Below are positions 19,029 to 28,423 of a stretch of 64,000 nt of DNA, piece by piece. Both the position numbers and the translations under genes were made by a program. Numbering within the stretch: the stretch's first letter is position 1; the number at the start of each line of letters is the position of its first letter. Below the pieces are notes generated by a model, which worked only from the letters and a program-made list of their open reading frames with translations, was not told the origin of the DNA and ran no database searches. Origin of the DNA: JAABQT01 sp035459025 (GTDB taxonomy: Bacteria > Pseudomonadota > Gammaproteobacteria > Burkholderiales > SG8-39); NCBI GenBank assembly GCA_035459025.1, contig DATHYT010000027.1, forward strand, positions 1 through 64,000, in the 5' to 3' direction.

Positions 19029-19063
19029 CCGCACCACCCTGAGTCTTTCTTATAGGATTTCGT

Positions 19064-19092
19064 ACCATAACATCATGGCGTTAGGCCTGCAA
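19064..19092 (-). promoter_or_regulatory. sigma-70-type promoter upstream of fimV
   Basis: On the minus strand TTGCAG (19092-19087), 17 bases, TATGGT (19069-19064), with an extended -10 TG. Transcription would start near 19057 in the asd-fimV spacer and give a short leader. It suggests that fimV and the trp/acc genes behind it can be transcribed apart from leuCDB-asd. Sequence match only. Confidence 0.5.
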
Positions 19093-19106
19093 GCTGAGAC
19101 ATTTTC

Positions 19107-20231
19107 TTAAGGCCGGACGCCCGAATCCAGGAGGATCCGGAGCATCCGGCGGAGCGGCTCCGCGGCGCCCCAAAGCAATTGGTCGCCGACCGTGAACGCC
19201 GCCAGATAGTCGCCGCCCATAGGCAGTTTGCGCAGGCGGCCGACCGGAATCGCGAGCTTGCCGGTCACTGCGGCAGGCGTCAGTTCGGCCAGCGTCTCTT
19301 CCCTGCGGTTGGGGACCACGCGCACCCATTCGTTGCCCTCCGCCACGATACCCTGCACTTCGTCGAGCGGCACGTCCTTTTTGAGCTTGATGGTGAGCGC
19401 CTGGCTGTGGCAGCGCATTGCGCCCACGCGCACGCAGATGCCATCCACCGGGATCGGCCGCTCGCTGCGCCCGAGGATTTTGTTCGCCTCCGCCTGGGCC
19501 TTCCACTCCTCGCGGCTCTGGCCGTTGCCGAGGTCCTTGTCGATCCAGGCGAGTAGGCTCCCGGCCAGCGGATACCCGAAGTGCTCCTTGGGCATCGCGC
19601 CATTGCGCAGCGCGTCGGAAACACGCCGCTCGATGTCGAGTGCCGTGGCGCCGGGATCGGCCAGCGCGGGCTTGGCGACGTCTCCGACGTGCGCCATTTG
19701 CTCGGCCAGCTCGCGCATGTTCGCGGCCCCGGCGCCCGACGCGGCCTGATAGGTCATGCTGGTCACCCACTCGACGAGGTCGCGCCGGAACAGCCCGGCC
19801 ATGCCCATCATCATCAGGCTCACGGTGCAGTTGCCGCCGATGAAATCGCGCTTGCCATCGGCGAGCGCGCGCTCGATCACCGGCATGTTCACGGGATCGA
19901 GGATGATCGTCGCGTCGCCCTTCATGCGCAGCGCGCTCGCCGCGTCGATCCAGTAGCCCTTCCAGCCGGCCGAGCGCAACTGCGGGTAGACCTCGTTCGT
20001 GTAATCGCCCCCCTGGCAGGCGATGATCACCGGCAGGCTTTTCAGCGCGGCAATGTCGGTCGCGCTCTGCACCGGCCCGGTGTCCTTGCCGATCGACGGG
20101 CCCTTCCCGCCCGCCTGCGAGGTGGAGAAGAACACCGGCTCGATGAGGTCGAAGTCGCGCTCCTCGCGCATGCGCTGCACGAGCACCGACCCGACCATGC
20201 CCCGCCACCCGACGATTCCGACCCTCGGCAT
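19107..20231 (-). CDS. asd: aspartate-semialdehyde dehydrogenase
   Basis: 374 residues. Reduces aspartyl phosphate to aspartate semialdehyde for lysine/diaminopimelate, methionine and threonine. N-terminal NADP fold (VGIVGWRGMVGSVL), catalytic C135 in GGNCTVSLMMMG and the substrate/acid-base segment around RCHSQALT. The length and motifs match the Gram-negative (E. coli-like) branch. ATG 20231 is 12 bases after leuB. Grouping with leuCDB and upstream of metZ concentrates aspartate-family functions here. Confidence 0.97.
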   Translation of the reverse strand: MPRVGIVGWRGMVGSVLVQRMREERDFDLIEPVFFSTSQAGGKGPSIGKDTGPVQSATDIAALKSLPVIIACQGGDYTNEVYPQLRSAGWKGYWIDAASALRMKGDATIILDPVNMPVIERALADGKRDFIGGNCTVSLMMMGMAGLFRRDLVEWVTSMTYQAASGAGAANMRELAEQMAHVGDVAKPALADPGATALDIERRVSDALRNGAMPKEHFGYPLAGSLLAWIDKDLGNGQSREEWKAQAEANKILGRSERPIPVDGICVRVGAMRCHSQALTIKLKKDVPLDEVQGIVAEGNEWVRVVPNRREETLAELTPAAVTGKLAIPVGRLRKLPMGGDYLAAFTVGDQLLWGAAEPLRRMLRILLDSGVRP

Positions 20232-20243
20232 TGCCCTTACCCC

Positions 20244-21299
20244 CTACAGCGCCGCCACCACGGCGTCGCCCATTTCCTGCGTGCCGACCTTGCGGCAGCC
20301 GTCAGTATAGATGTCCGCGGTGCGCAGGCCCTGCCCCAGCACCTTGCGCACCGCCGCCTCGATCCGGTCGGCGTCCGCCGCACGGCCGAGCGAGTAGCGC
20401 AGCATCATCGCCGCTGACAGCATCGTCGCCAAGGGGTTGGCGAGCCCCTTGCCGGCGATATCCGGCGCCGAGCCGTGGATCGGCTCGTAGAGCCCCTTGC
20501 CTTTCTCGTCCAGGGAAGCCGAGGGCAGCATGCCGATCGAGCCGGTGAGCATGGAGGCTTCGTCCGACAGGATGTCGCCGAACATGTTGCCGGTCACGAT
20601 GACGTCGAACTGCTTGGGCGCGCGCACGAGCTGCATGGCGCAGTTATCGACGTACATGTGGCTGAGCTGAACGTCCGGGTACTCCTTGCCGAGCTCGCTT
20701 ACCACCTGCTTCCACAGCTCGGTGGTCTCGAGCACGTTCGCCTTGTCCACCGAGCACAGGCGCTTGCTGCGCCGGCGCGCCGCCTCGAAGGCAACGCGCG
20801 CGATGCGGCGAATCTCGCTTTCGCGGTAGCGCATGGTGTTGACACCCTCGCGCTCGCCGCCGGCGAGCGTGGTGATGCCGCGCGGCTCGCCGAAGTAGAT
20901 GTCGCCCGTCAGCTCGCGCACGATGAGCACATCGAGCCCGGCCACCAGCTCGGGCTTGAGCGAGGAGGCCTGCGCCAGTTCCGGAAACACCTGCGCCGGG
21001 CGCAGGTTGGCGAACAGGCCGAGCTCCTTGCGCAGCCGCAGCAGGCCACGCTCGGGCCGCTTGTCGCGCGGCAGCGTGTCGTACTGCGGCCCGCCGATGG
21101 CGCCGAACAGGATCGCGTCCGCTTTGCGCGCGAGCTCGAGCGTCGCCTCGGGCAACGGGTCGCCCGCCGCCTCGTAGCCCGCGCCGCCCACCGGGGCCTC
21201 GTCGAGCTCCAAGGGAAGCTCCAGGCGACGCAGCACCCGCACCGCCTGGGCGACGATCTCCTTGCCGATCCCGTCCCCGGGCAGTACCGCGATCCTCAT
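20244..21299 (-). CDS. leuB: 3-isopropylmalate dehydrogenase
   Basis: 351 residues. NAD-dependent oxidative decarboxylation of 3-isopropylmalate in leucine synthesis. Typical motifs: IAVLPGDGIGKEI, LRKELGLFANLRPAQ, VRELTGDIYFGEPRG and NMFGDILSDEASMLTGSIG. ATG 21299 gives the standard MRIAVLPGDGIG start with GGTGA upstream; an alternative start at 21314 would add five residues and overlap leuD. Confidence 0.96.
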   Translation of the reverse strand: MRIAVLPGDGIGKEIVAQAVRVLRRLELPLELDEAPVGGAGYEAAGDPLPEATLELARKADAILFGAIGGPQYDTLPRDKRPERGLLRLRKELGLFANLRPAQVFPELAQASSLKPELVAGLDVLIVRELTGDIYFGEPRGITTLAGGEREGVNTMRYRESEIRRIARVAFEAARRRSKRLCSVDKANVLETTELWKQVVSELGKEYPDVQLSHMYVDNCAMQLVRAPKQFDVIVTGNMFGDILSDEASMLTGSIGMLPSASLDEKGKGLYEPIHGSAPDIAGKGLANPLATMLSAAMMLRYSLGRAADADRIEAAVRKVLGQGLRTADIYTDGCRKVGTQEMGDAVVAAL

Positions 21300-21303
21300 C
21301 GCG

Positions 21304-21945
21304 TCACCGGGCAAGCCAGGGATGCTGCGCGAGATGCTTGGCTTCGAAGGTTCGGATCTTGTCGGCGTGGCGCAGCGTGAGGCCGATCTCGTCGAGGCCG
21401 TTCAGCAGGCAGTACTTGCGAAACGCATCCACCTCGAAGCGCATCACCTGCGAGCGATCCGCCGTGGACACCGTCTGTGCGTCGAGGTCCACCGTAAGGC
21501 GGAAACCCGGAAACGACGCGCACTCGTAGAACAGCCGATCGACCTCGGCCTCCTGCAGCACGACCGGCAGCAGGCCGTTCTTGAAGCTGTTGTTGTAGAA
21601 GATGTCGCCGAACGAGGGCGCGATCACGCAGCGAAAGCCGTAGTCGAGCAGCGCCCAGGGCGCGTGCTCGCGCGAGCTGCCGCAGCCGAAGTTCTTGCGC
21701 GCCATGAGAATCGTCGCCTCCTGATAGCGCGGGTCGTTCAGCACGAAGTTCGGGTTGCGCGGGCGCCCGGCGTGGTCCATGCCGGGCTCGCCGTGGTCCA
21801 TGTAGCGCCACGCGTCGAACAGGTTCGGCCCGTAGCCGGTCTTCTTGATCGACTTCAGGAACTGCTTGGGGATGATCTGGTCGGTGTCGACGTTGCCGCG
21901 GTCGAGCGGCACCACGATCCCGGTGTGCACGGTGAATCTATCCAT
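21304..21945 (-). CDS. leuD: 3-isopropylmalate dehydratase small subunit
   Basis: 213 residues. Swivel-domain subunit of isopropylmalate isomerase, working with LeuC to interconvert 2- and 3-isopropylmalate. Markers: DTDQIIPKQFLK near the N-terminus and NFGCGSSREHAPWAL. Lies 6 bases downstream of leuC. Confidence 0.96.
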   Translation of the reverse strand: MDRFTVHTGIVVPLDRGNVDTDQIIPKQFLKSIKKTGYGPNLFDAWRYMDHGEPGMDHAGRPRNPNFVLNDPRYQEATILMARKNFGCGSSREHAPWALLDYGFRCVIAPSFGDIFYNNSFKNGLLPVVLQEAEVDRLFYECASFPGFRLTVDLDAQTVSTADRSQVMRFEVDAFRKYCLLNGLDEIGLTLRHADKIRTFEAKHLAQHPWLAR

Positions 21946-21951
21946 AAGGCC

Positions 21952-23367
21952 CTAGCGCCACTGCCGGATGTCGACGAAATGGCCCGCCACCGCGGCGGCC
22001 GCGGCCATCGCCGGGCTCACCAGGTGCGTGCGGCCGCCGTCTCCCTGGCGCCCTTCGAAGTTGCGGTTGGAGGTCGAGGCGCAGCGCTCGCCGGGCTCGA
22101 GCCGGTCGGCGTTCATCGCGAGGCACATCGAGCAGCCCGGCTGGCGCCAATCGAAGCCCGCGTCGCGGAACACCTTGTCGAGGCCTTCCTTCTCGGCCTG
22201 CGCCTTCACCAGTCCGGAGCCCGGCACCACCATGGCGAGGCGCACGCTCGGCGCCACGCGCCGGCCCTTGACCACGGCCGCCGCGATGCGCAGGTCCTCG
22301 ATGCGCGAGTTGGTGCACGAGCCGATGAAGATCTTGTCGAGCTTGATGTCGGTGATCCTGGTGCGCGGCTTGAGCCCCATGTACTGCAGCGCGCGCTCCA
22401 TGCCCTCGCGCTTGATGGCGTCCTTCTCGCGCTCGGGGTCCGGCACTTCGCCGTCCACCGGCGCCACCATCTCGGGCGAGGTCCCCCAGGACACCTGCGG
22501 CAGGATTTCTTCGGCGCGCAAGGTGATCTCGCGGTCGAACTTCGCGTTGGGGTCGGACTTCAGCGTCTTCCAGTAGGCGACCGCCACATCCCAGTCGGGA
22601 CCCGTGGGCGCGAACGGGCGGCCCTTCAGGTAGGCGATCGTCGCCTCGTCGACCGCGACCATGCCGGCGCGCGCGCCGGCCTCGATCGACATGTTGCACA
22701 CCGTCATGCGCCCTTCCATCGAGAGCGCGCGGATGGCGCTGCCGGCGAACTCCATGGCATGGCCGTTGCCGCCGGCGGTGCCGATGCGCCCGATGACCGC
22801 CAGCACGATGTCCTTGCCGGTGACGCCGCGCGCAAGCGTACCCTCGACGCTGACGCGCATGTTCTTCATCTTCTTGGTCATCAAGCACTGCGTGGCGAGC
22901 ACGTGCTCGACTTCGGAAGTGCCGATGCCGTGCGCCAGGCAGGCGAAGGCGCCGTGCGTGCTGGTGTGCGAATCGCCGCACACCACGGTCATGCCGGGCA
23001 GCGTCGCGCCCTGCTCGGGCCCGATGACGTGCACGATCCCCTGGCGCTTGTCGAGGAACGGGAAGTACGCCTTCGCGGGATGCTCGCGCATGTTGGCGTC
23101 GAGCGTTTCCACCTGGATGCGCGAGGTGGGATCGACGATGCCGGCGATGCCGCGCTCCCAGCCGGTGGTGGGGGTGTTGTGGTCGGCGGTGGCGACCACC
23201 GACTGCATGCGCCAGGGCTTGCGCCCGGCGAGCTTCAGTCCCTCGAACGCCTGCGGACTGGTGACTTCATGCACCAGGTGTCGGTCGATGTAGATGAGCG
23301 CGGTGCCGTCCGCCTCGGAGTGCACGAGGTGGCTGTCCCAGAGCTTGTCGTAGAGCGTGCGGTCCAT
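21952..23367 (-). CDS. leuC: 3-isopropylmalate dehydratase large subunit
   Basis: 471 residues. Aconitase-family subunit that holds a [4Fe-4S] cluster; the cluster cysteines are in FIGSCTNSRIED and GCSMCLAMN. The VCGDSHTSTHGAFACLAHGI segment is diagnostic. First gene of the 15-gene block. No leuL-like leader peptide is visible; only 17 or so bases separate a possible extended -10 element from the ATG. Confidence 0.97.
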   Translation of the reverse strand: MDRTLYDKLWDSHLVHSEADGTALIYIDRHLVHEVTSPQAFEGLKLAGRKPWRMQSVVATADHNTPTTGWERGIAGIVDPTSRIQVETLDANMREHPAKAYFPFLDKRQGIVHVIGPEQGATLPGMTVVCGDSHTSTHGAFACLAHGIGTSEVEHVLATQCLMTKKMKNMRVSVEGTLARGVTGKDIVLAVIGRIGTAGGNGHAMEFAGSAIRALSMEGRMTVCNMSIEAGARAGMVAVDEATIAYLKGRPFAPTGPDWDVAVAYWKTLKSDPNAKFDREITLRAEEILPQVSWGTSPEMVAPVDGEVPDPEREKDAIKREGMERALQYMGLKPRTRITDIKLDKIFIGSCTNSRIEDLRIAAAVVKGRRVAPSVRLAMVVPGSGLVKAQAEKEGLDKVFRDAGFDWRQPGCSMCLAMNADRLEPGERCASTSNRNFEGRQGDGGRTHLVSPAMAAAAAVAGHFVDIRQWR

Positions 23368-23390
23368 ATGCGGCGTCGCGGAAACGCAGG

Positions 23391-23399
23391 ATTATGGCA
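23391..23399 (-). promoter_or_regulatory. possible extended -10 element upstream of leuC
   Basis: TGCCATAAT on the minus strand (23399-23391) matches an extended -10 (TG-n-CATAAT). No good -35 box lies at the usual distance. It would start transcription near 23384 and drive leuC onward. Weak, sequence-only support. Confidence 0.3.
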
Positions 23400-23428
23400 C
23401 AGCAAACTCCTTGATAGGACTGGGTTTA

Positions 23429-24238
23429 CTAAGAGCGGGGCCGCGCCTGCTCGTAGAGCGGCATGACGCGCGCGGCATACACCTTCAGGTCGGCGATGCG
23501 CGTCGCGGGTGCCGGGTGCGTGGACAGGATTTCGAGCGACTGGCCCTCGCTCGCCCGCGCCATCTTCTCCCACACCGCGACGGCGGCGCGCGGATCGTAG
23601 CCGGCGCGTGCCGCGAGCTCCACGCCGATGCGGTCGGCCTCGGTCTCGTTCTCGCGCGAGTTCGGCAGGTTGAGCGTCACGTTGAGCACCAGCTGCGTCA
23701 GGTCCATGCCTCCTCGCGATACGCCCGCGACAGCGCCGAGAATGCCCAGCGCGATGCCCTGCGCCATCGCCTTCGAGGCGCGCTCGCGCCCGTGCTCGCG
23801 CAGCGCATGCGCGATCTCGTGCCCCATCACGGCAGCGATCTCGTCGTCGGTGAGCTTCAGCTTTTCGATCAGCCCGGTGTAGAACGCGATCTTGCCGCCC
23901 GGCATGCACCAGGCGTTCAGCTCCTTCGAGCTGATCAGGTTCACCTCCCAGTCCCAGCCCGGCGCGTCGGGCCGGAACACGCCGGTCTGAGGAATGAGTC
24001 GCTGCGAGACGCCGCGCACGCGCGCCAGCAATGCCGCGTCCCGGTTCAGCTGGTCCTTCTTCGAGGCGTTCGCCAGCACCTGCCGGTAGGCGCTCGCGGC
24101 ACTCTGGTTGACCTCTTTCGAGGACAGCAGCATCGACTGCTGCCGGTCGACTCCGACCGCCCCGGGTTGCGTGGTTTGCACCGTCTGGCAGCCGGCTGCG
24201 GCCGCCAGCAACAGCGCGAGGACACGGAAGCTCCGCAT
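23429..24238 (-). CDS. M48-family zinc metalloprotease, lipoprotein
   Basis: 269 residues. Signal peptide with the lipid-attachment C17 (LAAAAGCQ), so probably anchored to the outer membrane facing the periplasm. Zinc motif HEIAH at 140-144, and a downstream Glu-rich segment (ENETEAD, 196-202) that supplies the third ligand. Relatives such as LoiP and BepA degrade misfolded outer-membrane proteins. Nine bases separate its start from the end of the upstream MFS gene, so the two are probably co-transcribed. Confidence 0.9.
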   Translation of the reverse strand: MRSFRVLALLLAAAAGCQTVQTTQPGAVGVDRQQSMLLSSKEVNQSAASAYRQVLANASKKDQLNRDAALLARVRGVSQRLIPQTGVFRPDAPGWDWEVNLISSKELNAWCMPGGKIAFYTGLIEKLKLTDDEIAAVMGHEIAHALREHGRERASKAMAQGIALGILGAVAGVSRGGMDLTQLVLNVTLNLPNSRENETEADRIGVELAARAGYDPRAAVAVWEKMARASEGQSLEILSTHPAPATRIADLKVYAARVMPLYEQARPRS

Positions 24239-24247
24239 GGCAAAAGC

Positions 24248-25384
24248 CTACACGCGCACGCGCCAGATGACGAGCGCCCCGCCCGCCAGCGCGAACGCAG
24301 CGCTCACCGAGAAGCTCGCCCCGGGGCCGAGCGTTTGCCAGGTCCAGCCCGCAAGGAGCAGCCCGGCGCCGCCGCCCAGCCCGTAGGACAGGCTCGAATA
24401 CAGCGCCTGCCCCCGCGCCTGCAGCCGACCGGTGAACAGGCGGTGCACCGCGGCCACCGAGGCGGCGTGGAACACACCGAAGGTCGCGGCGTGCAGGAGT
24501 TGCGCCACAACCAGCAGCGCCAGCACGTGGGTGCCCCAGCCGATGGCCACAAAGCGCGCCGCCGCGCACAGGAAGCTCGCGATGAGCAGCACGCGCAGGC
24601 TGTAGCGCCGGGCAAGCCGCGGCCACGCCAGGAACACGACGATCTCGGCCAGTACGCCGAGCGTCCACAGCGTCCCGATCGCGGTCTTGCTGTAGCCCAG
24701 CGCCTCGGCATGCAGCGAGAAAAAGCCGTACAGCGCGCCGTGCGCCGCGCTCATGCAACTGCAGGCGGCAAGCAAGGCAATCACATCGGCACGGCGCAGC
24801 ACGTCGCCAAGGCGCGCTTCGGCGCCGCCGGGGCCAGCCGCCGCGGGCCGCGCACGGGGCAGCAGGAAAGCGGTGCCCAGCGCAAGCGCGGCCAGCACGA
24901 GGATCACGCCGAGGAGCGATTGCGGCGCGTGCGCGTCCAGCCACACCCCGGTGCCGAGCACGGCGGCGATGAAGCCGATCGAGCCCCACATGCGGATCGG
25001 GCCGTAGCGCTCCGCGCGGCCCTCGATCGCGGCCATGGTGATCGCCTCCACGAGCGGCAGTGCCCCGGCCGAGGCGAGGCTCATCACGAGCATGACGAGG
25101 GCGACCGCGATCGCCCCTTCGGCCGCGCCGAGCGCGAGGTAGCCGGCGACGATGGCACATCCGGAGCCGATCACGATGGCGCGGGCGGCGCCGCTGCGAT
25201 CGGCCAGCCAGCCCCAGAACGAGGGCGCCGCGATGCGCGCGAGCTGCGGCATCGCCATGACGAACGCGATCTCCCCGGCGCCGAAGCCGCGCGCCGCGAG
25301 GTACAGCGCAAAGTACGGCACGTAGGCGCCCATGAACAGGAAGTACGCGCCGAAATAAGCGGACAGTCGGAGCGACGGCGGCAT
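24248..25384 (-). CDS. MFS transporter, HcaT/MFS_1-like
   Basis: 378 residues, about 12 transmembrane helices. The N-terminal half carries the MFS loop 2-3 signature (WGWLADRSGAARA) and resembles the phenylpropionate permease (HcaT) subfamily in layout, for example VPYFALYLAARGFGAGEI. The substrate is unknown. ATG 25384 (MPPSLRLSAYFG) was preferred to a GTG seven codons upstream. It diverges from the spermidine-synthase fusion with 42 bases between starts. Confidence 0.88.
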   Translation of the reverse strand: MPPSLRLSAYFGAYFLFMGAYVPYFALYLAARGFGAGEIAFVMAMPQLARIAAPSFWGWLADRSGAARAIVIGSGCAIVAGYLALGAAEGAIAVALVMLVMSLASAGALPLVEAITMAAIEGRAERYGPIRMWGSIGFIAAVLGTGVWLDAHAPQSLLGVILVLAALALGTAFLLPRARPAAAGPGGAEARLGDVLRRADVIALLAACSCMSAAHGALYGFFSLHAEALGYSKTAIGTLWTLGVLAEIVVFLAWPRLARRYSLRVLLIASFLCAAARFVAIGWGTHVLALLVVAQLLHAATFGVFHAASVAAVHRLFTGRLQARGQALYSSLSYGLGGGAGLLLAGWTWQTLGPGASFSVSAAFALAGGALVIWRVRV

Positions 25385-25426
25385 CGCGGCGCATCTTACC
25401 GGCACGGCGTGCTATAACCGCCCGCC

Positions 25427-28423
25427 ATGCCGGGCCCCGCACCGCCGCGTGCCGCGTTCTACCTGTTGTTCACCCTGTCCGGATTCGCGGGACTGATCTA
25501 CGAATCCATCTGGACCCATTACCTCAAGCTATACCTCGGGCACGCCGCCTACGCGCAGTCGCTGGTGCTGGCGGTATTCATGGGGGGCATGGCGCTCGGC
25601 GCCGCCGGCTGCGCGCGCCTGTCGGCGCGCCTGCGCAACCCGCTCGCCGCCTACGCGCTCGCGGAAGGCGTGATCGGGCTCGCCGCGCTGGGTTTCCATG
25701 AAGCCTTCGTCGCGCTCACCGACTGGTCGTTCGCGGCGCTGCTGCCGGCCTTGGGCGCTGAATGGGCGGTGCTCGGCGCGAAGCTCGCGCTGGCGTGCCT
25801 TCTGATCCTGCCGCAATCGGTGCTGCTCGGCGCCACCTTTCCGTTGATGAGCGCGGGCCTCGTGCGCGCGCACCCGTCGGCGTCGGGCGAATCGGTGGCC
25901 ATGCTCTATTTCACCAACAGCCTCGGCGCGGCGTTCGGGGTGCTGGCGAGCGGCTTCGTGCTGATAGCCTGGGTGGGGCTGCCGGGCACGCTGCGCATCG
26001 CGGGCGTGATCAATCTGGCGCTCGCCGGCATCGTCTGGCTGCTGTCACGGCCACTGCGCGCGCCGGCGCTCGAAACGCGCCACGCGCTGGAAACCGGCGT
26101 GCTGACGTTGCTGCTCGCCGCGAGTTTCGTGACCGGCGTCGCCTCGTTCATCTACGAGATCAGCTGGATCCGCATGCTCTCGCTGGTGCTCGGCGCCTCG
26201 ACGCACTCTTTCGAGCTGATGCTCTCGACCTTCATCCTCGGCCTCGCGCTCGGCGGCTACGCGGTGCGCCGCCGCGTGGATCGCGTCGCCTCGCCCGAGC
26301 GACTTCTGGGCTGGGTGCAGGTGGTGATGGGCCTCGCCGCGCTCGCCACGCTGCCGGTGTACGACCGCAGCTTCGAGCTGATGGAGCGCCTCATGGCCGG
26401 CATCGCCCGCAACGACGCCGGCTACGCCCTGTTCAACCTCTCCGGGCAGGCGATCGCGGCGCTGGTGATGCTGCCCGCCACGTTCTGCGCTGGCATGACG
26501 TTGCCGCTCATCACCGGCGCGCTGCTGCGACAGGGCGCGGGCGAAGGCGCCATCGGCCGCGTGTACGCAGCCAATACGGTAGGCGCCATCGCCGGCGTGC
26601 TGTTCGCGCTGCACGTAGGCCTGCCCGCGCTCGGCCTGAAGGGGGCACTCATCGCAGGCGCTCTGCTCGATGCCGCGCTCGGCCTTTACCTCCTGTATCG
26701 GTTCGCCGCGCCGCGCGCGCACTGGGTGCCCGTGGCCGCCGCCTGCGCGGCGCTGTTCGCCGCCGCGGCGCTCGCCTTCGAGCTCGATGCCAACAAGATG
26801 ACCGCGGGCGTGTACCGGCACGGCGACCTCGACAGCTCGCGCGACGCGACGGTGCTCTACGCAAAGGACGGCAAGACCGCCACCGTGCACCTGGTGAAGT
26901 ACAGCTCGGCCACCAGCATCCGCACCAACGGCAAGTCCGACGGCTCGATCAACCTCGAGGGCGAGGCGGAGGCCGACCGCGGCACCGACGAGATCACCAT
27001 GGTGCTCACCGGCGCGCTGCCGCTCGCGCTCAAGCCCGAGGCGAAGAGCGCCGCGGTGATCGGCATCGGCACCGGCCTCACCACGCACACGCTGCTGCAA
27101 AGCCTCGACCTCGAGCGCGTCGAGACCGTGGAGATCGAGGCGGCGATGGTGCAAGCTGCGCGCGGCTTCCTGCCGCGCAACAGCGCCGCGTTCGCCGATC
27201 CGCGCGGCACCATCGTCATCGACGACGCCAAGACCTACTTTTCGGCGCGCCAGCGACGGTACGACATCATCGTCTCGGAGCCCTCGAACCCCTGGGTAAG
27301 CGGCGTCTCGAGCCTGTTTACGCGCGAGTTCTACCGTCGCATCGCCAGCCACCTCGCCCCTGGGGGTCTGCTGGTGCAGTGGTTCCAGCTCTATGAGATC
27401 GATCCGGGCCTGGTCGCGTCGGTACTGGGGGCTCTGGGCGCGGAGTTCGCGCACTACGCGGTGTACGCGCCGAGCAATCACGACGTACTCATCGTGGCGA
27501 GCGCCGCGCCGCTGCCGCCGGCGCCGCAGGCGCGCGTGTTCGAGCACCCGGGCCTGGCGAAGGAGCTGTGGACCGTGCACATGCTCTCCGCCGGCGATCT
27601 CGACGCGCGCTACCTGGGCGGCCGCGCCACGCTCGAGCCGCTGTTCGAGAGCTACGCCGCGCGCGCCAACTCGGATTACTTTCCGGTGCTGGACCTGAAC
27701 GCGGTGCGCCATCGCTTCGCCGAGCGCAGCGCCACCGGCATCGTGGCGATCACGAGCGCCGCGGTTCCCGTGCTCGATCTGCTCGAGCCGCAGTTCGTGC
27801 GGCGCCCGCCGAACCCGCTGCACAAGGGCGCCTATGCCTTCGAGCGCATCGAGAAGACGCGCCAGGCGCGCTACGCGCGCGACTTCCTGGTGCATCTGGC
27901 GCCACCCGTGCCCGAGGGCATTCCGCCGCAGCTGCAAAAGGATCTCGAGGTGGTGCAGTTGCGCCTGCTCGGCTGCCGCGAAGCGCGGCGCTTCGACGTC
28001 TGGCTGCACAGCCTGCTGCGCGTCGCCGAGCTGGTGAACGGGGTGTTGCCGGCGGGCGAAGCGGCGGCGCTGTGGTCGCGCATCGGCGCGACCTCGTGCC
28101 TAAGCACGCTGCACGACTTCCAGCGCCGCTGGATCGCGCTGTTCACGGCAGTGGGCGCGCGCGATGCGCGCGCCATGGCAAGCCTCGCCTCGGCGCTGCT
28201 CGAGGGCACGGGAAACCTGGGCGCAGATGCGCGCGAGTATCTGCTGCTGGCCGGCATGAGCGGCGCGATCGCCTCGGGGCGGCCCGAGCAGGCGCTCGCG
28301 CTGTGGCAGTCGCAGGCCCCGCTGCTGCGCGGCGCGCTCGCGCAGCCGGTGTTCCGGCTGCTGCGCTGCCACGCGGAGCGTGCCGGTTGCGCCGCGGCTT
28401 TCGTCGCTTACAACGAGGACTAG
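25427..28423 (+). CDS. polytopic membrane protein fused to a spermidine-synthase-like domain
   Basis: 998 residues. Residues 1 to about 450 hold two blocks of transmembrane helices with a repeated pattern (SGFAGLIYESIW near 18 and TGVASFIYEISWIRM near 236), as in the fused MFS/spermidine synthase family. Residues about 470-740 form a Rossmann methyltransferase-like domain: VIGIGTGLTTHTLLQ (G-x-G-x-G), VETVEIEAAM, and SEPSNPWVSGVSSLFT. The last ~240 residues are helical and of unknown role. Polyamine synthesis by such fusions is unproven; the real substrate is unknown. The final TAG shares CTAG with the end of der on the other strand. Confidence 0.88.
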   Translation: MPGPAPPRAAFYLLFTLSGFAGLIYESIWTHYLKLYLGHAAYAQSLVLAVFMGGMALGAAGCARLSARLRNPLAAYALAEGVIGLAALGFHEAFVALTDWSFAALLPALGAEWAVLGAKLALACLLILPQSVLLGATFPLMSAGLVRAHPSASGESVAMLYFTNSLGAAFGVLASGFVLIAWVGLPGTLRIAGVINLALAGIVWLLSRPLRAPALETRHALETGVLTLLLAASFVTGVASFIYEISWIRMLSLVLGASTHSFELMLSTFILGLALGGYAVRRRVDRVASPERLLGWVQVVMGLAALATLPVYDRSFELMERLMAGIARNDAGYALFNLSGQAIAALVMLPATFCAGMTLPLITGALLRQGAGEGAIGRVYAANTVGAIAGVLFALHVGLPALGLKGALIAGALLDAALGLYLLYRFAAPRAHWVPVAAACAALFAAAALAFELDANKMTAGVYRHGDLDSSRDATVLYAKDGKTATVHLVKYSSATSIRTNGKSDGSINLEGEAEADRGTDEITMVLTGALPLALKPEAKSAAVIGIGTGLTTHTLLQSLDLERVETVEIEAAMVQAARGFLPRNSAAFADPRGTIVIDDAKTYFSARQRRYDIIVSEPSNPWVSGVSSLFTREFYRRIASHLAPGGLLVQWFQLYEIDPGLVASVLGALGAEFAHYAVYAPSNHDVLIVASAAPLPPAPQARVFEHPGLAKELWTVHMLSAGDLDARYLGGRATLEPLFESYAARANSDYFPVLDLNAVRHRFAERSATGIVAITSAAVPVLDLLEPQFVRRPPNPLHKGAYAFERIEKTRQARYARDFLVHLAPPVPEGIPPQLQKDLEVVQLRLLGCREARRFDVWLHSLLRVAELVNGVLPAGEAAALWSRIGATSCLSTLHDFQRRWIALFTAVGARDARAMASLASALLEGTGNLGADAREYLLLAGMSGAIASGRPEQALALWQSQAPLLRGALAQPVFRLLRCHAERAGCAAAFVAYNED

